Of a stretch of 13,233 bases of DNA, positions 1-7,213 are shown piece after piece; positions within the stretch are counted from its first letter, which is position 1; the number at the start of each line of letters is the position of its first letter. The translations under genes and the position numbers were made by a program. Source of the stretch: DASSWG01 sp041689995 (lineage in GTDB: Bacteria > Bacteroidota > Bacteroidia > Flavobacteriales > Flavobacteriaceae); NCBI GenBank assembly GCA_041689995.1, contig JBDNFD010000097.1, positions 1 through 13,233 of the forward strand, in the 5' to 3' direction. The notes below the pieces were generated by a model. It was not told the DNA's origin. It saw only the letters and a list, made by a program, of their open reading frames with translations, and did no database searches.

Positions 1-2
1 GA

Positions 3-92
3 GTATTTTCAAAAAAATCTCGAGTTTTATTAGAACCAATACAAGAGGGGGCTTACTTTTATGTTTTCAAAATATCACAACGCTTTTATTGA
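3..92 (+). CDS. Possible 3' end of an upstream gene (partial)
   Basis: An open frame enters from the left edge and ends at TGA (90-92). It gives 29 residues of mixed composition ending KISQRFY. It could be the C-terminus of a gene starting outside the window, but another frame is also open here (2-163), so the assignment is weak. No terminator hairpin follows. I do not recognise the protein. Confidence 0.2.
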   Translation, partial: VFSKKSRVLLEPIQEGAYFYVFKISQRFY

Positions 93-152
93 CTTTCAAG
101 CCCATAATTCCGTACTTTCGATTTTTATCGGACAACAATAAATTTTTATATA

Positions 153-160
153 TATATTTG
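153..160 (+). promoter_or_regulatory. Candidate Bacteroidota -7 promoter element
   Basis: TATATTTG matches the Bacteroidota -7 consensus TAnnTTTG. It lies 29 bases before the ATG of the cysteine-motif lipoprotein gene, a sensible leader length. I see no clear -33 TTTG at the usual distance upstream, so the call rests on the -7 box and its position. Confidence 0.4.
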
Positions 161-189
161 TAAACTTTTAATCCTAAAATCTATTTATC

Positions 190-873
190 ATGAAAAAGAA
201 AATTCAACCTTTTATGTTCCTTGCTGTATTATTGTTCATTGCAAGTTGTAGTTCAGAAGATATGAACAAAACGGATTTGGTCAATTCCAAAAAAGTTGAG
301 CCGAAAGCAAAAATATTTTCCCAAGAAAATCTTGTAAATCGTTTTGAAGAAAAGAAAATCGTTGCGGCTAAAGTCGAATGTGAAGGAGAATGTGGCTGTG
401 CAATGACTATTCATTTGCCAACACAGACTGGACAATGTGGATGTGATGATTGCACATTAGTGATCACCTATAGGGATGCAAATGGTAATATAATAAATGA
501 CTTTACAAATAAGGATAATATCATTGGTTCCGTATTTGATCTTGACTTATTTAAAAAATCAAGTAAAGATATGGTTAGTTATCTTTTTGATCATTATAAC
601 ATAGAAAAAATAAATTATGAAGGAATTGAATTCTATGTACAAGAAAATTCAATAGGAATTCGGTATGAATTTAGAGATTTGGAGAACAATTTACAAACGG
701 TACTATATATTCAACACAATAATACAAATATGAATGGCAATAAAATAGCTCCCATAACTTACAGAGTGGAATGTGATGGTCCATGTGGATGTAAAGAAAG
801 GTGGAATTTTCCGAAAGGAACCGCTGAATGTTCTTGTAATGATTGTACCATGACAGTAGAAGTCCTTGATTGA
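190..873 (+). CDS. Lipoprotein with duplicated six-cysteine motif
   Basis: Predicted lipoprotein of 227 residues. The N-terminus MKKK is followed by a hydrophobic stretch and the lipobox IASC, with the lipidated cysteine at residue 20 and then SSED. The mature protein carries two copies of C-x3-C-x-C-x12-C-x-C-x2-C: residues 64, 68, 70, 83, 85, 88 and residues 195, 199, 201, 214, 216, 219. Both begin V-E-C-(E/D)-G, and the second ends seven residues before the C-terminus. The region between them (about 90-190) has no recognisable domain. Clustered CxC and CxxC pairs suggest metal binding or disulfide knots, but that is inference. I do not recognise a named family. The ATG at 190 is chosen because it gives an intact lipoprotein signal, and a -7 box lies 29 bases upstream. 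The gene is monocistronic, closed by a hairpin and a terminator. Confidence 0.85.
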   Translation: MKKKIQPFMFLAVLLFIASCSSEDMNKTDLVNSKKVEPKAKIFSQENLVNRFEEKKIVAAKVECEGECGCAMTIHLPTQTGQCGCDDCTLVITYRDANGNIINDFTNKDNIIGSVFDLDLFKKSSKDMVSYLFDHYNIEKINYEGIEFYVQENSIGIRYEFRDLENNLQTVLYIQHNNTNMNGNKIAPITYRVECDGPCGCKERWNFPKGTAECSCNDCTMTVEVLD

Positions 874-888
874 CCTGCTTGGTCAATC
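868..888 (+). promoter_or_regulatory. Perfect hairpin spanning the lipoprotein stop codon
   Basis: GATTGACC, a five-base loop, then GGTCAATC form a perfect 8-bp stem that includes the TGA stop (871-873). The sequence after it is A/C-rich with no T-run, so it is not a classic terminator by itself. It may stabilise the mRNA 3' end or be the scar of a small inserted palindrome. Confidence 0.5.
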
Positions 889-926
889 AGATACAACAAC
901 AAAACCTCTATCCACTAAGTTTTGCA

Positions 927-961
927 CCCTAAAAGGTTTTTTGAAAATCTTTTAGGGTTTT
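927..961 (+). terminator. Rho-independent terminator of the lipoprotein gene
   Basis: CCCTAAAAG (927-935) pairs perfectly with CTTTTAGGG (949-957). Further A/T pairing closes most of the loop, and TTTT (958-961) follows immediately. It lies 54 bases after the lipoprotein stop on the same strand. Confidence 0.75.
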
Positions 962-983
962 GTGTATAGGAAAACCAACTTGA

Positions 984-1190
984 TATTTTATCGCCGACCC
1001 AAATTCCAAATTTTACCAAAGCGAGAACTTCACAAAAATTCTTCAATTTGTGCAAACGCATCCACGAACTTGTACCATGAAAGAAAAGAAAACCCGAAAA
1101 GGATTGCGCTTATTATTAATTTTTGAAAAAACAGGTTCGGTGGGAAAGGCGTTGCAACTTTTGGAGCCTTTAGATTTTCAAAAAAGTTGA
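984..1190 (+). pseudogene. mfd: Orphan C-terminal fragment of Mfd (transcription-repair coupling factor)
   Basis: The frame from 984 (just after an in-frame TGA at 981-983) to the TGA at 1188-1190 encodes 68 residues. They begin YFIADPNSKFYQS and continue through FTKILQFVQ, PRTCTMKEKK and GLRLLLIFE to KALQLLEPL. I recognise this from memory as the pattern at the end of Bacteroidota Mfd (the C-terminal D7 region), the helicase/translocase that removes stalled RNA polymerase and recruits UvrA. An intact Mfd is over 1000 residues, so about 95% is missing. There is no upstream start except an internal ATG at 1077, which would give only 37 residues. The preceding DNA is the lipoprotein terminator, not mfd. 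It is therefore most likely a remnant left by a duplication or rearrangement; a functional mfd presumably lies elsewhere. Identification is by eye, not by alignment. Confidence 0.6.
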
Positions 1191-1354
1191 TAGTATTTAA
1201 AATTTAATGTATTTTAAGAATAATTCGGGCTATACTTGGACAATATTTTGACCGAATGTTAATTTTACATTGCAACGTGTGATTTTCTTCCAGATTAATT
1301 ATTTTTACATAATTTTATTATAAATAAATTACGCAAATCCATGTATTGGATTGT

Positions 1355-4300
1355 ATGATTTTAAGAAAATCAACAATGTCCTCCAAAAAGTTGATCTTTT
1401 ACTTTTTTTTCTTAGCCTGTAGCGCTAGTTTTTCACAAACTGTTACGGTAGATGCCGACTTGTTTTCCCCGCCCGAACTCGTTGATGTTTTGCTGCAAAA
1501 CTCATGTTTGGATATTTCCAATATTACGATCTCTTCCAATCAATCGGTTGCTTATTTCAATAATCAAGGCGGTTCTTTTCCTATTTCCGACGGAATTATT
1601 ATTCGAAGCGGTGTGGCAGAATTTTCAGAAGGAAGTTATTCCGGTCAGAATATGAGCAGTCAACTTAATGATGAAAGCGATCCGTTTTTGGAACAGTTGA
1701 ATATTGGTACTGGGCAATCCCCCGTAATTACCGATGTTGCTTCCTTGCAATTTGAATTTATTCCCCTTTCCAATAATTTTAGTTTTGACTTTCTGTTCGC
1801 CTCCAATGAATATGGGGAATGGCAATGTATTTCTAGTGATATATTTGCGTTTTTACTAACCGATCTTACTACCGGAGCCACCACAAATTTGGCAATCCTT
1901 CCGGGAACTGGGGAATCGGTTTCAGTAAGAAATATAAAAGATACAGCTTATAATTCGTCTTGCCAATCAGACAATGCTCAATTATTTTCCACTTATAATG
2001 TTGATGACCCGGCGGGATCCACTATAAATATGAGGGGAAGAACCGTGATAATGAACGCATCTTCCGAGGTGATTGTGGGAAATCCATATCAAATCCGGCT
2101 AGTGATCGGGGATTCTCAAGATGCGCTTTATGATTCTGCTATTTTTTTGGAAGCGGGAAGTTTTTCAACAAGTTTGAATTTAGGGGAAGATCGCATGATT
2201 TGTGAGGGCGATGTGCAAAGCATCGAAACCAATTTGGATCCCGATGTTTATCTGCACACGTGGTTCAAGGATGACGTAATTATTCCAGGAGAAACGGGAA
2301 ACTCCATCACTATCACAGAACCAGGTGTTTATTCCGCTTCGGTATTAAAAGTAAATACCACCTGTGTGTTTACGGACGAAGTGGTTGTCTCGGATTTAAT
2401 GGTGGATACACCTCCCAATCTTGTCGTTTGCGACACTGGCGGAGAAAATGAATTTTTCGATCTAACAAATCTCGGCCCTTCAGATTTGGGACTTGATGAT
2501 GTGGTTTATGATTTGGTTTATTATGCTTCTTTTGATGATATTCTTGCTGAAAATCCAATTCCGATCGCCGATTTGAACAATTATGAAGGTTCGGATGGCG
2601 AGACGATTTATATTAAAATCCGGAATGCTCAAACTGGCAATATGTGCAGTGCTTTTTATTTATTCAATTTGATGGTCAGTTCCATGCCAAGTGCAACCAC
2701 ACCAGATAATTTGGAAATCTGTAAAACTGCCAACAACATAACGGATTTGACCCAGGTTATTCCCCAAATTTTGAATGGTCAAAACCTCGATGATTTCAAT
2801 TTCAATTTTTTTCTTTCACAAACGGAAGCGGAATTGTCTATGAATGTAATCGAAAATCCCCAAGCTTTTTCTGTTCCAAGCGATTCTTCTCCGATGACAA
2901 TTTGGGTAAGAATGGAAGATGCCCAAAATTCGGGTTGCTTTGATATTGTTAATTTTGAGGTGATTATTCATGAAAAACCATTGGTGGATAGCCTCCCTTA
3001 TATCGTGGAATGCGTTTCCTACGTGCTCCCGCCACTTGTGAATGGGAATTATTTTACGCAACCACAGGGTGGTGGAATTGGTTTGTTTGCCGGAGATGTG
3101 ATAGAAGAATCTGGACTCTATTTTATTTTTAGCGGGCCTGACGAATTTGGATGTACCAACCAAACAAGTTTTGAAGTTTTTTTGGCTGCGGATTATAATA
3201 TTTCTGGTCCCTTTTGCGGGGAATTTATAGTCCCGGTGGTTCCTCTTGGAGCATTTTTTACCAGTTCTGGCGGTGCTCTCGGTGGTGGCGTCTTAATTCT
3301 TCCTGGAACTTTATTGACCGGTAGTCAAACAATTTATTATTATGCCGAAATGGGTGGTGAAATTTGCCGTGACGAATCTTTCGATATTGTCATCATCAAT
3401 TTGCCAACGATCGACGATCCGGCCGATGTGATTACATGTGATCAATATATTCTTCCTCCCTTGACCGCGGGGAACTATTTTACCGAATCTGGCGGAACTG
3501 GGCTTCAACTGAATCCGGGGGACATAATCACAACTTCGCAAAATGTTTATATATTCATAAACGACAATGTTTGTACGAACCAAACTGATTTTCATATCTT
3601 CATTATTCCTGAATTTTCGGATATAGAAGCATGTGGAAGTTATCAATTACCACTCTTGGAAGTTGGGGGTTATTTTACCGAACCGATGGGCGCCGGCGAA
3701 CAAATTCCCGAAGGAACGATACTCGATTCGAGCCAAACACTTTATTTTTATGTGCAAACCACCACCGAACCAAATTGTACAGACAACCTTTCCTTTCATA
3801 TTGAAGTCTCTCAAACGGAGGTGGATCAATTAGACGATGTTTTATTGTGCGAAGGAGAGGTTTATGAACTGCCGTCGCTGGTGAATGGAACTTATTTCAC
3901 TGGAACGTTGGGCTCCGGAAATCAATTACTCCCTGGAGATTTTATTGAAACCTCACAAACCCTCTATATTTACAATAGCTCTGGAAATTGTGCTGAAGAA
4001 ACCAGTTTTTTTGTGGAAATAAGACCGCTTCCTCAAGTCGATCATTTCACGGATATCCACATTTGTGGAGCATATCAACTGCCGGTACTGGAAAATGGTG
4101 CCTATTATACGGAACCTGGTGGAAATGGAGAGCAACTTTCTGCTGGAACAATTATAAATTCTGATCAGACAATTTATATTTATAATGCGTACGATGATTT
4201 TTCATCATGTTATAGTGAGGATGAATTCAACATTTATTTTGATGGAATAGATGTGGGCACTTTTGAAGATCTTTCAGAATGTGACGAATATATTTTGCCC

Positions 4301-5443
4301 AATTTAGCACTTGGCAATTATTTCACGGAAACTAACGGTGAAGGCGATCAACTTTTTGCCGGCGACGCCATTGCTTCCGATCAGGAAATATTTATTTATG
4401 CCGAAAATGGCGAACGCTTCGTCTGTACCAGTGAGGCGAGCTTTTTTGTGAATATTTCCAACTCGCCTGAATTAGAATTCTTTCCCAATGTTGAAAGTTG
4501 TGGAAATTATACTTTGCCCGATTTATCGCAACAGTTTTACAATGTCGCTTATTACTGGGAACCAAATGGCCAAAACGAAATTATTGATCCTTTTTTCCCG
4601 GAACCAGGAACCTATACCATTTATGTCTATGCGACTGCTTTTGACAATATAAATTGCTTTGACGAAACCCAATTCACCTTAACTATTTATCCGCTGTTGG
4701 ATTTAGAAATTGATGTTGGTTTTCTTTGTAAAAACCTACAAACTGGGGAAGTTGAAACGCCAGCATATCTAGACTCGGAATTAGACCCTTCAGAATTTAC
4801 CGTAAATTGGTATTTTCACGATAATTTGGTTCATACCGGACAAACTTTCGAAGTATTTGAACCTGGAACCTATTCCGTGGAAACCATCAAACTATATCCT
4901 GAAACCGGATCAGAATGTAATTATGCGCCCACCACGGTTGATGTCCAGGAACTGGCCACGGCGATTGCCTCGGTTGTAGTTTCCGAAGCCTTTTCTGAAA
5001 TTTCCGTTATTACGGTGAACATAGAAGATGGCATCGGGGCTTATGAATATCAGTTGGATGATGGACCATTTCAATATGGTAATGAATTTTATGACGTGGA
5101 ATCCGGCTTCCATTTGGTGACCATTCGTGGGGTTTATGGAAATTGTGGCGAAACTGTTTTAGAAGTGGAAGTGATAAAATATCCGAAATTTTTTACACCG
5201 AATCACGATGGGCATAACGACACTTGGAATATCCGGGATTTAAATAAACATCCGGAAGCGAAAATCTATATTTTCGATCGTTATGGGAAACTTTTGACCG
5301 CCATTTCCCCAAACGCGGAAGGTTGGGACGGTTTATATAATGGAAGACCAATGCCGTCAGATGATTATTGGTTCCGAGTGGAATTTGTGCAAAATGGCAA
5401 ACCGAGGATTTTTAAATCACACTTTAGTTTGATGCGCTATTAA
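1355..5443 (+). CDS. Giant secreted adhesin-like protein: choice-of-anchor L domain, eight repeats, T9SS type B sorting domain
   Basis: Secreted or surface protein of about 1362 residues. The signal peptide ends SASFSQ. Residues ~32-272 resemble the choice-of-anchor L domain (GGSFPISDGIIIRSG, FLFASNEYGEWQC, RLVIGDSQDALYDSAIFLEAGSF). Then come an Ig/PKD-like module (~274-349), two T9SS-typical modules (~350-440, ~444-540), eight ~72-residue repeats (~542-1117), another Ig-like module (~1118-1195) and a beta-sandwich (~1196-1274). The C-terminus (~1275-1362: FFTPNHDGHNDTW, IFDRYGKLL, GWDGLYNGRPMPSDDYWF, HFSLMRY) is a canonical type B T9SS / gliding-motility-associated domain, so the protein should be exported by T9SS and held at the cell surface. 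In-frame starts are ATG at 1355 and ATG at 1376 (MSSKK...); the latter gives the more typical short n-region, and I cannot decide. A TTG at 1346 is less likely. The binding target is unknown. Confidence 0.93.
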   Translation: MILRKSTMSSKKLIFYFFFLACSASFSQTVTVDADLFSPPELVDVLLQNSCLDISNITISSNQSVAYFNNQGGSFPISDGIIIRSGVAEFSEGSYSGQNMSSQLNDESDPFLEQLNIGTGQSPVITDVASLQFEFIPLSNNFSFDFLFASNEYGEWQCISSDIFAFLLTDLTTGATTNLAILPGTGESVSVRNIKDTAYNSSCQSDNAQLFSTYNVDDPAGSTINMRGRTVIMNASSEVIVGNPYQIRLVIGDSQDALYDSAIFLEAGSFSTSLNLGEDRMICEGDVQSIETNLDPDVYLHTWFKDDVIIPGETGNSITITEPGVYSASVLKVNTTCVFTDEVVVSDLMVDTPPNLVVCDTGGENEFFDLTNLGPSDLGLDDVVYDLVYYASFDDILAENPIPIADLNNYEGSDGETIYIKIRNAQTGNMCSAFYLFNLMVSSMPSATTPDNLEICKTANNITDLTQVIPQILNGQNLDDFNFNFFLSQTEAELSMNVIENPQAFSVPSDSSPMTIWVRMEDAQNSGCFDIVNFEVIIHEKPLVDSLPYIVECVSYVLPPLVNGNYFTQPQGGGIGLFAGDVIEESGLYFIFSGPDEFGCTNQTSFEVFLAADYNISGPFCGEFIVPVVPLGAFFTSSGGALGGGVLILPGTLLTGSQTIYYYAEMGGEICRDESFDIVIINLPTIDDPADVITCDQYILPPLTAGNYFTESGGTGLQLNPGDIITTSQNVYIFINDNVCTNQTDFHIFIIPEFSDIEACGSYQLPLLEVGGYFTEPMGAGEQIPEGTILDSSQTLYFYVQTTTEPNCTDNLSFHIEVSQTEVDQLDDVLLCEGEVYELPSLVNGTYFTGTLGSGNQLLPGDFIETSQTLYIYNSSGNCAEETSFFVEIRPLPQVDHFTDIHICGAYQLPVLENGAYYTEPGGNGEQLSAGTIINSDQTIYIYNAYDDFSSCYSEDEFNIYFDGIDVGTFEDLSECDEYILPNLALGNYFTETNGEGDQLFAGDAIASDQEIFIYAENGERFVCTSEASFFVNISNSPELEFFPNVESCGNYTLPDLSQQFYNVAYYWEPNGQNEIIDPFFPEPGTYTIYVYATAFDNINCFDETQFTLTIYPLLDLEIDVGFLCKNLQTGEVETPAYLDSELDPSEFTVNWYFHDNLVHTGQTFEVFEPGTYSVETIKLYPETGSECNYAPTTVDVQELATAIASVVVSEAFSEISVITVNIEDGIGAYEYQLDDGPFQYGNEFYDVESGFHLVTIRGVYGNCGETVLEVEVIKYPKFFTPNHDGHNDTWNIRDLNKHPEAKIYIFDRYGKLLTAISPNAEGWDGLYNGRPMPSDDYWFRVEFVQNGKPRIFKSHFSLMRY
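2980..4705 (+). repeat. Eight tandem ~72-codon repeats inside the T9SS protein gene
   Basis: Protein-level repeats with the consensus C-x2-Y-x-LP-x-L-x2-G-x-YFTE-x2-G-x-G-x2-L-x2-G-x-x-I-x2-SQ-x-(I/L)-YIY, then a second cysteine and a closing strand (F-x-V/I). Each copy has one cysteine near the start and one near the end, suggesting one disulfide per module. Copy 2 is degenerate (starts PFCGEFIVPVVPLGAFFT) and copy 8 has diverged (YYWEP in place of YFTEP). The DNA copies are well diverged, so this is an old expansion rather than a recent slippage array. Confidence 0.85.
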
Positions 5444-5455
5444 TTTCAGAAAGTA

Positions 5456-7168
5456 TCACCAATCAAATTTGTAGGTGACCCCGCCCATAATTTGGGTTCC
5501 CAATACCTGGAAATTGTTCCAACGTTCATAATTTTCACCCAACAAATTGTTGCCTTTTAAGAATGCAGATAGCTGGTCATTGAATTGATAACCCACTTCC
5601 AAATTCACATCGAAGTAGCTTTCCAAAGTAATAGTGGAAGGCGCTACGATTCCGCTACGCATAGTTTCAAGTTCTTTTCGCTCGCCAACAAAAAATAAAT
5701 CTGCTCCAACGGACCATTTTTCGGCGATTTGGTAGTTTCCGTTCAAGGAAGCTTTTAGCTCGGGTAAATTCCATGCTTCCTGCTGTTTATCAGTCTCATA
5801 ACTGAAATAGGAAGCGTTCAATCGCAATCGGAAATCCTCGTTCACGGCTGCGCTCAATTCCCCATGTATTCCCATAGTAATTAAATCATCATAAACAATT
5901 CTGAAGGAATTCCCATGTTGGTAATTTTCATCCGTTCCTATAATAATGGGATTACTAAGGAAAAAAGCTTTGTTTTCATCTTTTCCGTAGGATGCTTTGA
6001 AATTATACCCGACATTTTCGGTGAATTTTCCCATCGCCCCCAAATAGGCGTTGAAAACATGACTGGTGGGGGAAATAAATAGAGTCGGGGAAACAAAAGG
6101 ATTTTCATGAGCGAAACCGTAATACGTATTTTGCTCCAATCCGCCATCGACTCCAGCATAAGGAACAAAATAACCATCGGCGAACTGGTAACTGGCTTTC
6201 ACTTTTGGATAAATGAAAAAATCACTATCATCATTCTCCATATCCATTGCATATACCACTTCCGCGCCCAGATCTAAGCTAAAATCCTCGGCGTTCATGG
6301 TTAGGGACGGATGGGCGCCAACGTTTAAATTTCTGTATTTTAGTTTTTGATCAAAATTGAAATTCCGTTCAAAACTTCCGCCAACATAATCGGCAAACAA
6401 ATTCAAAGAGATATTCTGATCACCAACGGGAATACTCATTTCCGGTGCGAAACGCAGATGATTTTCCCCACTGCCATATGCATCGCCGAATCGGCGATAG
6501 GTCAGTTCCGCTTTATCAAAGAGTCCGTCGTAATATTCAATATTTCCACCGAGGGAAACGCTGTAATAACTTTGTTGTGGATCAATCATATTTACAGCAG
6601 ATGGCGCCATGAATTTTTCGATACCATACCAATTTGTTAGTTGGTGTTCAGCATCAAAATTCAATCCCCAAGAATAATATTGATCATTGGAGGAAAAATT
6701 TACCCCAAGTTTGGTATCATAATATTTGTTGTCCAAAAGCACATCGTCAATTCCGCCCTGGGTAGAATTGTGGGTCAGGGAAAGCGAAATATTTTGAAAA
6801 TCGTTCAATTGTAAATTGCTGTACAATTCACCGAGAATACTCGTATAATTTCCGAAACCCAGCACCGCATAATTATCATATAAAAACTGGCTTGGCCCGG
6901 TTTTCACCGTCGCTGCTTTTCCTTTTTCTGGTACGAATGTCGATGCAACCGGAACGGCCACCATAGAATATTCGGGTTGTATTTTGGCGTTCGTCAACGA
7001 ATCGTCAAGCGCGGGAATTTGCTTTATTTTGGAAGCATCGCTCAAGGTTGGCGAATAAGGTTTGATGATAATCATATGTTCCGTTGGGAGCGGGTTGTCC
7101 TGCGCATAAAGGAAACCCGTGCTTAGAATAAACAATGCCGCAATTCCATTTTTAATTGAAAAACTCAT
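5456..7168 (-). CDS. TonB-dependent-receptor-like outer-membrane beta-barrel, no plug domain
   Basis: Predicted 570-residue outer-membrane protein. A signal peptide (about 1-23, ending FLYAQ) is followed by a ~70-residue soluble segment (ending around EKGKAATVKTGPSQF) and then alternating amphipathic strands to the end. The C-terminus (SYFDVNLEVGYQF, LSAFLKGNNLLGENY, MGGVTYKFDW) is typical of Bacteroidota TonB-receptor barrels and ends with an aromatic residue, as expected for BAM-assembled barrels. The usual plug domain, a TonB box and an N-terminal carboxypeptidase-like domain are not visible, and the length is short for a full receptor (usually 700-1100), so transport via TonB is uncertain. 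It is the second gene of an operon, 45 bases after the TPR gene, and its stop lies 12 bases from the convergent T9SS gene. Substrate unknown. Confidence 0.85.
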   Translation of the reverse strand: MSFSIKNGIAALFILSTGFLYAQDNPLPTEHMIIIKPYSPTLSDASKIKQIPALDDSLTNAKIQPEYSMVAVPVASTFVPEKGKAATVKTGPSQFLYDNYAVLGFGNYTSILGELYSNLQLNDFQNISLSLTHNSTQGGIDDVLLDNKYYDTKLGVNFSSNDQYYSWGLNFDAEHQLTNWYGIEKFMAPSAVNMIDPQQSYYSVSLGGNIEYYDGLFDKAELTYRRFGDAYGSGENHLRFAPEMSIPVGDQNISLNLFADYVGGSFERNFNFDQKLKYRNLNVGAHPSLTMNAEDFSLDLGAEVVYAMDMENDDSDFFIYPKVKASYQFADGYFVPYAGVDGGLEQNTYYGFAHENPFVSPTLFISPTSHVFNAYLGAMGKFTENVGYNFKASYGKDENKAFFLSNPIIIGTDENYQHGNSFRIVYDDLITMGIHGELSAAVNEDFRLRLNASYFSYETDKQQEAWNLPELKASLNGNYQIAEKWSVGADLFFVGERKELETMRSGIVAPSTITLESYFDVNLEVGYQFNDQLSAFLKGNNLLGENYERWNNFQVLGTQIMGGVTYKFDW

Positions 7169-7213
7169 ATAAAAAGCTTTTGATATTTTCTCCGTATTTC
7201 AGGATGGGGTTAA

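Noticed and set aside
1077..1190. 37-residue ORF starting at an ATG
   Set aside because: The same frame continues upstream to 984 with matching Mfd-like sequence, so this is part of a gene remnant and not a separate small gene.
1196..1345. Promoter of the T9SS gene
   Set aside because: The region is AT-rich and probably contains it, but no TAnnTTTG box at a suitable distance could be pointed to with confidence.
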